Shown piece by piece: positions 36,901 through 46,291 of a stretch of DNA of 64,000 nucleotides (positions are counted from its first letter, which is position 1; each line of letters begins with the position of its first letter). This stretch comes from Prevotella intermedia ATCC 25611 = DSM 20706 (lineage in GTDB: Bacteria > Bacteroidota > Bacteroidia > Bacteroidales > Bacteroidaceae). The translations under genes were made by a program, and so were the position numbers. The stretch is taken from contig NZ_CP019300.1 in assembly GCF_001953955.1 (NCBI RefSeq), forward strand, positions 1,798,001-1,862,000, given 5' to 3'. The notes below the pieces were generated by a model. That model saw nothing but the letters and a program-made list of their open reading frames with translations, had not been told where the DNA came from and did not search any database.

Positions 36901-39900
36901 GTGCTGTGGCTGGCATTGATGTCTACCGTACCGAAATCCGACAGTTGAATGTTGAGTTGCCCACGTGCAGCCCAACCACCTTCATTGTTGAACTCGAGCA
37001 AACGCATTTCGTTCACCCACACTTCACCGCTCTTCTCGCTGTTCGAGAGGTTGCGTACACCGATTATCATCGTCTTTATCTCACCCAATGTTGGATTACC
37101 CATCACGCTGACACGGTTGGCAGGGCGTTTATCGTCGTACACAGAGAACTCCTTATTATAGCTTGCCGTGCCGTTTCCGCGTCCCTCGTTGCGTTTCTTC
37201 TTCACATCTGTGAACACCGAAATAGGCACATCGAGCATATTTTCTATTGGCCAAACCGCCTCACAATCCTGTCGCGAATACTTGTCGTACTGCTTTTCGG
37301 GCGTCAGTTTCAACGGTATTTCGTATTCATAGTAGTTGTTCTTGTAGTCGGAACCCAAACGAACAAACACCGCCAACTGATTGTCGGCAAGATTAGTAAC
37401 GTTCGGTTTGAGCGCATTGGCGTGCACAAACATCTGCAAACGCTTGTATTGGCGAATGTCGAGCGTAGTGTTTTTATAAACCGCTTTCGATTCCTTGTTG
37501 CCCAAATTGTGTACCGTCATTGCCAACGCCTGCTCGTTGCTCTGCACAAGTTGTGGCTGTGAAGGGTCTTGCTCGCGCGAAATACCCGGAGGAAGCACAT
37601 AGTTTACAGGCGTTTTGTCGTTGTTTTCCTCAATGCTCACCGCACCAACAGACATTGTTCCTGATGTTGAAGCAGAGTTGGTAAGGTTTTGCTGATACTG
37701 ACGCCACTCTCCACGCACGAGGTCGAGCGTTGCAAAGCGCATCACGATAGGCTTCTCAAAGTTTGTAAGGAACATACGCATAAAGCGAATGCTCGTGAAA
37801 TCGTTGATGCCACCTACACGTTTCTGATATTCTCGCACAGGAATGCGGAACTGATACCACGTAACAGGTGCGCTTCCGCCTTTGCGCAGCGGTGCGACAG
37901 TTTCTCTCTTATCAACGATATAGTTTTGTCCTACCACCAAATCTTCCGGTCGAATGCTTATCTTATACTGATAGTACTTTTCGTATTCGTTGAGCGTATA
38001 GTCTTGATTTATATCTTCAACATCGGGTCCTGCCTTGTACGATGTGTCGTAACGTTCGTTGCGGCTGTCGCTATCGGGCGAGTTTCCTTGCGGATTGTTG
38101 ATATACTTGTAGCGTTGAAGTATGGGTGCTTGTATTCTATCCCAGTCTGATCCACGGAAATAATGGTAGTTGTCGTTGGCAGGGTCAGCCCAGATAGAGT
38201 CGAACACAGCCTGATTGGTGTGGCTGCGAGCGTATGTCAGGAACGCCTGATAAGAAGGGAAGTTACGTTCTTCCTCGTCGTTGAGTCCGTTGAAACCAAC
38301 ATCTTGCAAAGCACGACTGCCACTTGTTGTCGCAAAAGCGTATGTTACAGTCGTCTGTGTCGGTATCTTACCCCATTGAGTGGTTGTCCACGCCTGACTG
38401 CCATCTACTGGCATACCGCTTTCATAGAACTTCTTGCCGTCGCGCAGCACATCTTCCGAAACCTCACCAAGGTTTATGTAGAAGTCGCCACCGTAGAGAT
38501 TGCCATCAGCCTGTTTGCTTGAATAGATGAATGGGTCGAGCAACCAGAACTCAATGTATTCGATATTCGCCATCTCAAAGTCATTCGTATCGAGCTTGCG
38601 CATCATACCACCCCACTTCTGGCGTGGGTTTGGCAAGCGTCCGTTGATGTCGAGCGTCGGACTGAAGTTGTAAGGACCACGCTCTGTCGGATAGTAAGCA
38701 AGGTTAAGAACAGACAACGTAGATGTTGAACCGTTGTAATTGCTTTGTTCGCGGTTAGGGAACAACTCACGCGTGTAAACCTCTCGGACGTAGAAGTTCG
38801 ACAATTGTTCAAGGTCGCTCTTGATATGGGCAGGCGTCAGCGAACTGCTGATACGTGTAAACAGTGGGTCGATGTTGTACCACGCCAACAAACTGCGGTT
38901 GAAACCACTGCGAAGTGTTGCCTTATCGGTAGATTCAGGGAAGTCGGAAGGCACGCTCGATATAATCCAAGTAGTAGGTTGGCTTACATCGATTGTATTC
39001 TTTGCATTCTCGAAGTCGTCCAAATACGACGCCCTGTCTTGTGTTCCGCTGCTCTGTCCTGCTATCAACTGTGCAAATTCGGCAGAGAACGAGATATGAG
39101 AAGGTTGCGTAAGATGCAGGAAAGGAATCTTGTCGAGCATATTCGTGAGCCACTGGCTTTCCTTCTTCCAACTCATATTGAGTCCCCAAATAGTGTTGTT
39201 GAGCGGTTCGGCACCCATATTCACCTTTGTCGTCAGTGCCTGTTCAGACAGGTGCATAAACGTACCGCCAATCATAAAGTTCTTCGAGAAGTCGTATTCC
39301 CAGTTCAAACCGAACATCGTTTTGCGCTGTTGCCCATAATCGCTTTGGCTTTCCAACGAAACGTTTACCGATGTACCCGCATCTATAATGCTCTGATTCA
39401 ATATCGTAACCTCGCCCGCATTGTAATCGACGCTATAATCCGAGCCTTCCGTCAGACGTACACCGCCTGCCGTTACCACCACCGAACCTTGCGGAACGTT
39501 GTATGCACCCAGCGAAATAACGTTGGCACTTGTTCCCCGATACTGTCCCACAAGCTGGTATTTGTCTTTCTCTGCAATTTGCTTTGCTATGGTTTTGGTC
39601 GAATCGTACAGCTCTGTGAAGGCATACTTGCTTGCCTTTTCAGCTGCAACACCTTTTGAAACCAAGTAGTTATACATATATTCGCCAAAAGGTTCGGCTG
39701 CTGGAAAGAACACACGACCGTTAGAAATCGTGTAGCCTTCTACATAGTCGAAGTATCCGTTCGGGTGTGGATTGTTGTTGTTATCCAAGCGGTCTGCCCC
39801 TAATACCTTTATCAAAGTCTGGCTTTTCACCTGTGGTTCGGGGATATAAGGAAGGTAAACGCCTGCCGTATCGCTCTGAAACTTAACGTCCAAGCGGAAC

Positions 39901-41546
39901 TTGTCGCGTTCAACCGTTGAGGCAAGATAATAAACGTTCTTCATCATCAAGTCCCAGTTGGCTTGCTTTGGATTGTTGCTTGTGTTCTTCAACGACTTCA
40001 CAAACAACGCTTCCGAAACATCGGTGCGGTCGCTTGAAAACTCTCCGACTTGGTAGGTTACGCCTCCAGAGGTGTATTCGTAGGCGATGGCAAGCACTTG
40101 GTCGGTCTGCAATCCTGTACGCAAAGACACATAGCCCAATGCCTGATTGACGGTGTATTCTGAACTGTTGAGCAAACGGGCACTCGATAACTTCTCGTAG
40201 TCGGTACCACCCACAAGTCCTAAACCGTCGAGCACGGTAGACGTTTGGTCTATGTTGCGGGCTTGCGGGTGCCCCTGTGCAATGGTGCTGTATTCGCTGT
40301 TGGCATTGTTCGATGGCACGTTGCCACTTCCGACGCCCCACAAATCGGTACGGCTCACCTTTGCATTCTCTCCCAAATCGCTCAGTGCCACGATGTTTCG
40401 GGTATTGCTGCTTACGCCTGTCTTATTGGTTACCCATATCTCCACACGGTTTATGGTGATGCCAGTGGTTAGGTTGGGCAGGGTTTTCATTGCGTCGTCG
40501 TAACGCGAGCGGAACGTATGAGCCAAAAAGAAGTGTCGGTTTTCCTCGTAGTCGGCAGCTGAAATCTCGAACGGTGTGAGCTGCTTACCGCCTTTCGAGC
40601 TTACGCTCTTGTTGGAAGACTTCTTCTGCGACAACACCGTTTGCAGCTTCAGCTTGCCAAACTGCATATCGGTTCTGATACCAAAGAGCGACGATGCGCC
40701 CTGTACCAACGAGTTGTTCGACGGAAACGACACGTTACCGCCTTCCACAAGTTTTATTATTTCGTCTTCCTTGCCTTCGTAACGCAGCTTGAAGTTTTGC
40801 GCATCAAAGTCGAATGTAGCGTCGGTGTTGTAGTTAAGGTTCATATTCACCTTGTCGCCAACCTTTCCGTTCACATTCAAATTTATCTTTTCGTCGAAGT
40901 TCATCGTTGTCATCTTGCGGTTTCTGATGGGCAACGATGGGTTGTCGATGTTTTTCAGCGTAGCACCAAAGCGCAGTTCGGCTGTTCCCTGCGTTCTTAC
41001 ACGCACGCCACCGGGACCGAATATCTTCTCTGCAGGACCGAGTGCGAAGTGCATATCCGTAAAGTCGAACTTCTCTTTTCCTTTCTTTTCTAATATCTCC
41101 TTGTTCTTCTGGCGATAGTAATCGGCAAAACTGCGCTTCTCGCTCCACGCCCTGTACTCTTCGGGCGTCATCATAATAGGTGTTGTAATATAGGTGTCGC
41201 CTATCTTGTTGCCTATTATATACATGTTGAGCGTGTCGTTGTATTCCACGCTCTGCTTCAGATTTTCGGGACGAGCGAGGTCGTAAGAGCCTTGCTCTAA
41301 GTCGTCGTGGGTTATGGGTGTGGTGCGTTGCACCTTCCAACGTGGGTGCAGCAGCGAGTCGGGAATGTCCTCGTTCTCCAATTCAACGTCCAATACATTT
41401 GCCTTCTTCGTTGTGTCGGGTGGCGCAACCATCGTCTGCAATGCGCTTACAAATGGCAACACATTCGCAAACGAGCGTCCCAAAGCCAACAGACTGATGC
41501 CTGCAAGCAACATAAGAATGGATAATATGTATTTTCTTTGTTTCAT
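33936..41546 (-). CDS. sprA: SprA/Sov, outer-membrane translocon pore of the type IX secretion system
   Basis: Giant beta-barrel that moves T9SS cargo across the outer membrane. 2536 residues, matching the 2300-2500 of Flavobacterium SprA and Porphyromonas Sov. N-terminal membrane/signal segment (YILSILMLLAGISLLALG). Throughout are alternating polar/hydrophobic barrel strands and SprA-type stretches such as FGPGGVRVRTQGTAELRFGAT, the DKVNMNLNYNTDATFDFDAQ region, and SQPTTWIISSVPSDFPES. The C-terminus ends on a strand (HDFGVSLKLSLTR), the typical barrel end. Directly downstream of ruvA (76-bp gap), an order often seen in Bacteroidales. Its likely cargo in this window is the M6 protease and the 32162 protein. 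Confidence 0.96.
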   Translation of the reverse strand: MKQRKYILSILMLLAGISLLALGRSFANVLPFVSALQTMVAPPDTTKKANVLDVELENEDIPDSLLHPRWKVQRTTPITHDDLEQGSYDLARPENLKQSVEYNDTLNMYIIGNKIGDTYITTPIMMTPEEYRAWSEKRSFADYYRQKNKEILEKKGKEKFDFTDMHFALGPAEKIFGPGGVRVRTQGTAELRFGATLKNIDNPSLPIRNRKMTTMNFDEKINLNVNGKVGDKVNMNLNYNTDATFDFDAQNFKLRYEGKEDEIIKLVEGGNVSFPSNNSLVQGASSLFGIRTDMQFGKLKLQTVLSQKKSSNKSVSSKGGKQLTPFEISAADYEENRHFFLAHTFRSRYDDAMKTLPNLTTGITINRVEIWVTNKTGVSSNTRNIVALSDLGENAKVSRTDLWGVGSGNVPSNNANSEYSTIAQGHPQARNIDQTSTVLDGLGLVGGTDYEKLSSARLLNSSEYTVNQALGYVSLRTGLQTDQVLAIAYEYTSGGVTYQVGEFSSDRTDVSEALFVKSLKNTSNNPKQANWDLMMKNVYYLASTVERDKFRLDVKFQSDTAGVYLPYIPEPQVKSQTLIKVLGADRLDNNNNPHPNGYFDYVEGYTISNGRVFFPAAEPFGEYMYNYLVSKGVAAEKASKYAFTELYDSTKTIAKQIAEKDKYQLVGQYRGTSANVISLGAYNVPQGSVVVTAGGVRLTEGSDYSVDYNAGEVTILNQSIIDAGTSVNVSLESQSDYGQQRKTMFGLNWEYDFSKNFMIGGTFMHLSEQALTTKVNMGAEPLNNTIWGLNMSWKKESQWLTNMLDKIPFLHLTQPSHISFSAEFAQLIAGQSSGTQDRASYLDDFENAKNTIDVSQPTTWIISSVPSDFPESTDKATLRSGFNRSLLAWYNIDPLFTRISSSLTPAHIKSDLEQLSNFYVREVYTRELFPNREQSNYNGSTSTLSVLNLAYYPTERGPYNFSPTLDINGRLPNPRQKWGGMMRKLDTNDFEMANIEYIEFWLLDPFIYSSKQADGNLYGGDFYINLGEVSEDVLRDGKKFYESGMPVDGSQAWTTTQWGKIPTQTTVTYAFATTSGSRALQDVGFNGLNDEEERNFPSYQAFLTYARSHTNQAVFDSIWADPANDNYHYFRGSDWDRIQAPILQRYKYINNPQGNSPDSDSRNERYDTSYKAGPDVEDINQDYTLNEYEKYYQYKISIRPEDLVVGQNYIVDKRETVAPLRKGGSAPVTWYQFRIPVREYQKRVGGINDFTSIRFMRMFLTNFEKPIVMRFATLDLVRGEWRQYQQNLTNSASTSGTMSVGAVSIEENNDKTPVNYVLPPGISREQDPSQPQLVQSNEQALAMTVHNLGNKESKAVYKNTTLDIRQYKRLQMFVHANALKPNVTNLADNQLAVFVRLGSDYKNNYYEYEIPLKLTPEKQYDKYSRQDCEAVWPIENMLDVPISVFTDVKKKRNEGRGNGTASYNKEFSVYDDKRPANRVSVMGNPTLGEIKTMIIGVRNLSNSEKSGEVWVNEMRLLEFNNEGGWAARGQLNIQLSDFGTVDINASHSTDGFGGLEQGVNARKKETNTDVTVTTSLELGKFFPDKAKVTAPLYYSVTKNESRPKYNPLDTDMQLDAALDGAANQHERDSIESIAVTKRTTTNFSLSNARVGIQNKRHPMPYDPANFSFSYSHSHAHTTGETTVYENEDNWRGAMNYNWTPVYKSLSPFKKLIKSKSKWFDIVKRFEMNWLPQNVAFNTEITRNYYELQQRDMDSAEKNMLPLTFSEQFLWNRDFAVRWDLTRNLHLNFQSATHAEIEEPYTPINKDLYPDRYEAWKDSVWTSLKNFGTPLDYQQNFTLSYQLPLNMLPIFDWVNADANYNSAYTWVRGAKQENGTSLGNTITTNRTLNINGTLNLERLYNHIPFLKKTNERFNKSRPSINKSGSLEGRGRIDTGNLAEQLNKELGGDTKKKKDSETEKKKALPKNAKSFEQEVTIPADTTIVVSHSKKTKRIVVSLKDADGHSVKLKWKKMDENRLKLYNKTDSIMRLKLTVTPKEPLDNKGWYKTAQCVARALMMVRTASISYRNQYSMSLPGFMPMIGDAFGQTRRSGVMSPGLNFAFGAIDDSYIERARERGWLLVSDSIATPASTNKTEDLQLRATLEPIRDLKIDLNASRMETVSKSVQYMYAGNPTTQSGTLTMTTISIGTAFESQGNANNGYHSATFEKFAKSLDDYRSRVEARYIGANYPMSMGGGKFDPRVGTVNKYSSDVMIPAFLNSYTSMSGNGLNIFPKLKSLLPNWTIRYSGLSRLPFFQNIFKSVNINHSYKSIFAIGSYQSFSTWQEYMNGLGFVKDATSGAPIPSSMYNISQVSINEAFSPLLGIDVTLQNNLTARLEYRQTRVLSLSMTSVQVNEAMSKDWVVGFGYRINNVNLFGGRNSRLVKNTKKKGNQQDQQNSNTQSVSSKNSGGINRDLNLRLDLSYRKQASITRDIATITSAASSGNTAFKASFVGDYTLSRLITASIYYDIQINTPLLSSSSYPTTTHDFGVSLKLSLTR

Positions 41547-41622
41547 TGATGAAAACTTTGCCCGCCGCTTTTTCTTTCCGAAAATCTTTCAACGATGAAA
41601 AAACGAACGCGCAACGGTTTGT

Positions 41623-42240
41623 CTATTTTATTTGCTTCAACGCTAATTTCACCACCTGTTCCACTGGTAAATCGGGCTGTTCGGTCAAGATAGCTACCAC
41701 AACCTTTGCCGATGGTGCAGGCGAGAAGCCCAACATCGTGAGTGCTCCCACTGCTTCGTCTTTTACAGCATTGTTTACGTTCGCCGTGACTGGTTGGCTG
41801 CTGACGTGCAATTCTTCGGCTATACCGCTTTGCACTATCTTGTCTTTTAAGTCTACGATGATGCGTTGTGCCGTCTTCAGACCGATGCCCTTTACGGTTT
41901 TCAGCATCTTGTCGTCGCCGTTGGCTATCACGTTGCACAGTTCGGCAGGCGTGAGCGACGACAGTATCATACGTGCGGTGTTCGCTCCCACCCCCGACAC
42001 GGTGATGAGCAGTCGGTAGAGCGAACGTTCCTGCTTTGTGGCAAAGCCGTAAAGCGTATAGTTATCGTCGCGTCCGCCCGTCATAATGGCTTCGTGTACA
42101 AACAACTTTACGCTTTGCTTGCCCTGGATTACACTGTAAGTATTCAGCGAAATGTTCAGTCCGTAGCCCACGCCATGCGCTTCTACGACTGCCAATGCCG
42201 GCGAAAGCTCGACAAGTTCACCCTTTATATATTCTATCAT
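41623..42240 (-). CDS. ruvA: Holliday junction branch-migration protein RuvA
   Basis: Binds four-way junctions and loads RuvB. 205 residues from ATG 42240 ([14 protein letters not shown]); the longer frame uses a non-ATG start and adds only basic residues. N-terminal OB fold, two helix-hairpin-helix motifs ([15 protein letters not shown] and [20 protein letters not shown]), and a C-terminal RuvB-contact domain ([21 protein letters not shown]). ruvB is not adjacent. Confidence 0.95.
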   Translation of the reverse strand: MIEYIKGELVELSPALAVVEAHGVGYGLNISLNTYSVIQGKQSVKLFVHEAIMTGGRDDNYTLYGFATKQERSLYRLLITVSGVGANTARMILSSLTPAELCNVIANGDDKMLKTVKGIGLKTAQRIIVDLKDKIVQSGIAEELHVSSQPVTANVNNAVKDEAVGALTMLGFSPAPSAKVVVAILTEQPDLPVEQVVKLALKQIK

Positions 42241-42360
42241 AAAAACTTTTCTTTGTCTTTGCCTGCTCAAGCAGGGCTTTGTATATACATCTTTATAAAC
42301 GATGTGCCCTGCCTTTTATTGCATTCGAGCCGTAAAAAGCTGTGTTTCGCTGCAATACGC

Positions 42361-42963
42361 TTACTTCTTTCCTCTTGTATAGAGCTTTCTGTATCGCGTA
42401 CCCACGCTGCGAAGCTTACCCTCTGCTTCCAAGCGGGCAGACAGTTGATAGGCATACGATTGGGAAAGACCGAGCTTTTGGCGCAGGTCGGCAACGGTGA
42501 TGATAGGGTTTTCGGTGAACAACTCGTCGATTGCGGAATCGACAACTTCGGTTGTGGGAACCGACGAGGTGCCAAAACGGTAGGTCATATTCTCGAACTG
42601 GGTGTCGTCGAGCGACTCAAGAAACTCCGTATCGGGGCGGAACTTCACCGTTCTCACCTTCGGATTGTTCAATCTACGGTGGTGTGTGTGCGGGTCTTCG
42701 TAGATGTCGCCTTTCACAGCGAGCGAAAAGTAGCCCAATCCCGGCAGATGGACATTGTTGCCCATCTTCAATTCCGCTGCCATTTCGTCTTTCAAGGCAC
42801 TTACAGCTGCAACCACGTCGCTTGGCGTAAGCGATGTAGCCTCCTGTATGCGTTGAGCAAGGTGTTTCACTCCTACGGTTTCGTTCTCTACCGCAACAAC
42901 TCTGTACTCTGCATTCTTTGGCAAAGCACCGTGTGTCTTTATCAACTTATAAAATACTGCCAT
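42361..42963 (-). CDS. HU-related DNA-binding protein (HU-rel family)
   Basis: 200 residues from ATG 42963 (MAVFYKLIKTHGALPKN); the longer frame begins 54 bp earlier and overlaps the AT-rich leader. The first 120 residues are an HU/IHF-like fold (VKHLAQRIQEATSLTPSDVVAAVSAL, GNNVHLPGLGYFSLAVKG). The last 60 look like a helix-turn-helix (ITVADLRQKLGLSQSYAYQLSARLE) with a basic tail. Nucleoid or regulatory role is likely. First gene of the unit with ruvA (120 bp downstream) and sprA; its leader contains array D. Confidence 0.87.
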   Translation of the reverse strand: MAVFYKLIKTHGALPKNAEYRVVAVENETVGVKHLAQRIQEATSLTPSDVVAAVSALKDEMAAELKMGNNVHLPGLGYFSLAVKGDIYEDPHTHHRRLNNPKVRTVKFRPDTEFLESLDDTQFENMTYRFGTSSVPTTEVVDSAIDELFTENPIITVADLRQKLGLSQSYAYQLSARLEAEGKLRSVGTRYRKLYTRGKK

Positions 42964-43020
42964 AGTTTTTCTCCTGATTTTAAGGGGTTTATACTTATAT
43001 TTTCTTTTGTCTGCCAAATT

Positions 43021-43174
43021 ACTTACACGTAGAGAAATATTTACTTACGCGTAAAGAAATATTTATTTACGTGTAGAGAAATTCTTATTTACGTGTAGAG
43101 AAATTCTTATTTACGTGTAGAGAAATTCTTATTTACGTGTAGAGAAATTCTTATTTACGTGTAAAAAAATTACA
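43021..43174. repeat. Array D: seven 22-bp units, ACRYGT family, in the HU-ruvA-sprA leader
   Basis: Units start every 22 bp from 43021 to 43153. The four starting at 43065, 43087, 43109 and 43131 are identical (ATTTACGTGTAGAGAAATTC then TT), a sign of recent tandem amplification; the outer units are divergent and include one ACGCGT variant. The array fills nearly all the sequence between the promoter at 43184 and the start codon at 42963. Confidence 0.92.
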
Positions 43175-43183
43175 GTTGTAGTG

Positions 43184-43191
43184 CAAAGATA
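43184..43191 (-). promoter_or_regulatory. -7 element (TATCTTTG) of the HU-ruvA-sprA unit
   Basis: Minus-strand TATCTTTGC with TTG 20 nt upstream as a -33 element. Transcription from here would carry the whole of array D in a leader of about 215 nt. Confidence 0.65.
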
Positions 43192-43231
43192 ATAAATTCT
43201 CTTAGCAAATGCAAGAGAAAACAGAAAGAAA

Positions 43232-43270
43232 AACGCTCTCAAAACCGTTGGAATAAGTTTTGAGAGCGTT
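43232..43270. terminator. Hairpin downstream of rsmD
   Basis: AACGCTCTCAAAAC pairs perfectly with GTTTTGAGAGCGTT around 11 nt. It follows the minus-strand rsmD and precedes the HU promoter. Confidence 0.8.
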
Positions 43271-43337
43271 TGCTGTAACTGCTGTTTTCTATAAGAAACA
43301 AGCGTTTGTGTGGGGTTTGGATAAACATGAACGACGG

Positions 43338-43868
43338 CTATCGGAAGATAGAGAAGTTCACGCTGCCATAGCTGCGGTGCTCTTTAAAGCGTGGGTGAGC
43401 CGAGAAATTGTTGTGCTTACCGTGCTCAAAGACGAACACACCATCGGCTGCGAGCAGGTCGTGCTCGAATACGAGGTCGGGAAGGGTGTCGAGTTCGGGC
43501 AGCGCATACGGCGGGTCGGCAAAGATGAGGTCGAACTTCTGGTGGCAAGACTTGAGAAAACGGAACACGTCGCCACGTATGAGAATGTCGTTTTCGGCAT
43601 TTATCTTCTTCATACACTCGGCTATGAAGCGTGCGTGGTCGCGGTCTTTCTCTACGCTCACCACTTCTTTGCAGCCTCTTGAGACAAGTTCCAAACTGAT
43701 GCTTCCCGTGCCTGCAAAGAGGTCGAGTGCGGTAATGCCGTCGAAGTCGATATATCCGTTGAGCACGTTGAAGATGTTTTCCTTTGCGAAATCGGTGGTC
43801 GGACGTGCCTTGAAGGTACGTGGAATGTCGAAATGTCTGCCTTTGAACTGTCCTGTTATTATGCGCAT
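43338..43868 (-). CDS. rsmD: 16S rRNA (guanine-N2) methyltransferase RsmD
   Basis: Methylates G966 (E. coli numbering) of 16S rRNA. 176 residues. Typical N-terminus MRIITGQFKGRHFDIPRTFKARPTTD, SAM motif ALDLFAGTGSISLELVSRG, and catalytic LIFADPPYALPELD. It starts 22 bp after the DUF3822-like gene, a pairing common in Bacteroidales. Confidence 0.95.
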   Translation of the reverse strand: MRIITGQFKGRHFDIPRTFKARPTTDFAKENIFNVLNGYIDFDGITALDLFAGTGSISLELVSRGCKEVVSVEKDRDHARFIAECMKKINAENDILIRGDVFRFLKSCHQKFDLIFADPPYALPELDTLPDLVFEHDLLAADGVFVFEHGKHNNFSAHPRFKEHRSYGSVNFSIFR

Positions 43869-43890
43869 AGGGTGTTCTTTATCGTTTCTT

Positions 43891-44703
43891 TTAATCCAAA
43901 TACAACGCTTTCAGGTCGTAGGGTATATCGTTTCGCTTTGCCATTTCAGCATTGTTGAAATCGGTTTCTATGTTCATGATGTAGTTCCGACTGATGAATT
44001 GCTGCAACTCGCCACGCATTTCGTCGCGGTTGGGAACGTTGCCCACCATATAGAGTTCGTTGTCGCCACGGTCCATTCCCATCAGTTTCCACACGTAAAG
44101 CAGGAAATAGAGAATGTCGCTCGTACCTGTTGCCTCATACGAATTGCTGAATTCGAACCTGTTGCGCTGAAATCTCATCACCTCCATACGCTTGTCGTGG
44201 AAGTAGGCAAAGAGCTTTTGGCGGGTGCCCGTGAACGCACGTCGATACAAATGTGTCCATACCGCCTGCATCAGGGGTTGCACGCGTATGTCGGCGAAGT
44301 GGTCGTCTACCACCATCTTCAGGTCTTTGTTCACCGCAAACACCGCTACGGCATTCAGCTCGGGCAGTATGCTCGTTACAATGTCCTCGCTGCGCTGCCA
44401 TTTAAAAGTGTGCTTGTAGAGCGTTTCCACGTCTTGTTCACGATATTCGTCTAACGGAACAAGCATTGCGGGCGTGTCTACCACCAACAATACACGCTTA
44501 TAGCCACTCTGCAAGAGTTCCGATTTCTTGAAAGCCTCGCGCAGATTGGCGGCTATGGATATGCTGTTGTTCAGCTCGTAAGGCTCAAACACGATGTTGT
44601 CATCGGCTTGTGGGTCGCCAACGGCGAACATCATACTGCCCTCGCCAATGCGTATGGTGAGGCGTATGCGTTTATCGGATATGTTGTTGTCTATCTGAAC
44701 CAT
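43891..44703 (-). CDS. DUF3822-like protein
   Basis: 270 residues, no signal peptide. The sequence (KRIRLTIRIGEGSMMFAVGD, LLVVDTPAMLVPLDEY, VFAVNKDLKMVVDDHF, VLFYDGKL-type LFAYFHDKRMEVMRFQ) has the look of an actin/hexokinase-like ATPase relative, the fold proposed for DUF3822. It is constantly paired with rsmD in this group. No function is established; I assign the family by resemblance only. Confidence 0.7.
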   Translation of the reverse strand: MVQIDNNISDKRIRLTIRIGEGSMMFAVGDPQADDNIVFEPYELNNSISIAANLREAFKKSELLQSGYKRVLLVVDTPAMLVPLDEYREQDVETLYKHTFKWQRSEDIVTSILPELNAVAVFAVNKDLKMVVDDHFADIRVQPLMQAVWTHLYRRAFTGTRQKLFAYFHDKRMEVMRFQRNRFEFSNSYEATGTSDILYFLLYVWKLMGMDRGDNELYMVGNVPNRDEMRGELQQFISRNYIMNIETDFNNAEMAKRNDIPYDLKALYLD

Positions 44704-44718
44704 CGTTTATAAGTGCTG

Positions 44719-44726
44719 CAAACTTA
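44719..44726 (-). promoter_or_regulatory. -7 element (TAAGTTTG) of the DUF3822-rsmD unit
   Basis: Minus-strand TAAGTTTGC 15 bp before the start codon; divergent from the promoter at 44835. Confidence 0.5.
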
Positions 44727-44834
44727 CGCATTTTTTTCCGATTATGCTGCCTTTCGCATTATAAATATTGTATATAAGGAGTGCTTCGGGAGTAATTTCC
44801 TGCACAAATGGAAAGCTGCCGAATAAAAAATGGC

Positions 44835-44842
44835 TAACTTTG
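44835..44842 (+). promoter_or_regulatory. -7 element (TAACTTTG) of the RecD-like gene
   Basis: TAACTTTGC 27 bp before ATG 44870. Confidence 0.6.
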
Positions 44843-44869
44843 CACGGCGAGAAATAAGCACATCAAAGA

Positions 44870-46291
44870 ATGATACAAGACGAATTGGTTTACCAAATAC
44901 TGCAAGACTTCGGCTTTGAACCCACGCAAGACCAACGGAACGCCTTGCACATCTTTGCCCGTTTTATGACCGACAGAAGCGAAAACGCAGCGATGATACT
45001 GCGTGGAAGCGCGGGTACGGGCAAGACTTCGCTTGCCGGAGCCATTGTAAGAGCCGTGAACCGACTACGCATTAAGGTGTCGTTGCTGGCACCTACGGGC
45101 AGGGCGGCAAAGGTTTTCTCGCTCAATGCTGGCTTGGCAGCCTCCACCATTCACCGCAAAATCTATCGGGAGAAGGCTTTCAACGGTGCCGATGGGCAGT
45201 TTCAGCTGAACAACAATATGTTCCGCGATATGCTGTTTATGGTAGACGAGGCATCGATGATTAGCCTTTCGCAAAGCAACACCACCTTTGGCAGTGGCAG
45301 ATTGCTCGACGATTTGGTGCAATATGTCTACAGCAGCGGGGCTAACTGCCGTCTGTTGCTCATCGGCGACAAGGCTCAGCTACCCCCAGTGGGCGAACAG
45401 GAAAGCCCTGCACTGCGTGCCGACGTGTTGAAAGCTTACGGCTTGCAAGTCTACGAATGCGATTTAGACGAGGTGTTGCGGCAAAGTCAGCATTCGGGAA
45501 TACTGTGGAATGCCACCGCCATTCGCGAAATGATAACCTACAACACGGCGACACAGCTGCCCCAAATACACCTAAAAGGGTTTGCCGACATCTCTATCGT
45601 ACAGGGCAACGAGCTGATTGAGAGTCTTGCATCGAGCTATTCGGCAGTGGGAATGGACGAAACAATGGTGATAACACGGTCGAACAAGCGGGCAAACATC
45701 TTCAATCAAGGTATTCGCAACACCATTCTCGGACGCGAGGAAGAGCTTACGACGGGCGATTTGGTAATGGTAGTGAAGAACAAATACTTGGAAAAAGACC
45801 GCAGCACCGATATTTCGTTTATTGCAAATGGCGACCACGCCGTGGTGCGGCGCGTGCGCAACATTCGCGAACTGTATGGTTTCCGCTTTGCCGATGTCGC
45901 TTTGGAGTTTCCCGACTACAACAATACCGAACTGGATACGGTTGTTGTGCTCGACACGCTCACGACGGAAGCCCCTGCACTGACACACGAACAGAACGAC
46001 AAACTGTTTCAAAGCGTAATGGAAGACTATGCCGACGTGCCCCGAAAAGCCGACCGCATGAAGCAATTGCGCGAAGACGAATACTTCAACGCCATGCAAA
46101 TAAAGTTCGGCTATGCCGTTACGTGCCACAAAGCGCAGGGCGGACAGTGGGCGCACATCTATCTCGACCAAGGCTATATGACTGACGAAATGCTCACACC
46201 CGACTATATTCACTGGCTCTACACCGCCTTCACACGTGCCACCGAGCACCTTTACTTGGTGAATTGGAGTCAGAAACAAACCGCAGAATAA
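44870..46291 (+). CDS. RecD-like superfamily 1 DNA helicase
   Basis: 473 residues, 5'-3' SF1B type. Walker A RGSAGTGKTSLAGAI near 45, motif II MLFMVDEASMIS, motif III LLLIGDKAQLPPVGEQESPAL, and the C-terminal UvrD_C_2 motif YAVTCHKAQGGQWAHIYLD. It lacks the long N-terminal region of RecD2 and the RecB-binding context of RecD, so a stand-alone repair helicase is most likely. Stop and next start overlap (TAATG), giving translational coupling with the SprT gene. Confidence 0.88.
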   Translation: MIQDELVYQILQDFGFEPTQDQRNALHIFARFMTDRSENAAMILRGSAGTGKTSLAGAIVRAVNRLRIKVSLLAPTGRAAKVFSLNAGLAASTIHRKIYREKAFNGADGQFQLNNNMFRDMLFMVDEASMISLSQSNTTFGSGRLLDDLVQYVYSSGANCRLLLIGDKAQLPPVGEQESPALRADVLKAYGLQVYECDLDEVLRQSQHSGILWNATAIREMITYNTATQLPQIHLKGFADISIVQGNELIESLASSYSAVGMDETMVITRSNKRANIFNQGIRNTILGREEELTTGDLVMVVKNKYLEKDRSTDISFIANGDHAVVRRVRNIRELYGFRFADVALEFPDYNNTELDTVVVLDTLTTEAPALTHEQNDKLFQSVMEDYADVPRKADRMKQLREDEYFNAMQIKFGYAVTCHKAQGGQWAHIYLDQGYMTDEMLTPDYIHWLYTAFTRATEHLYLVNWSQKQTAE

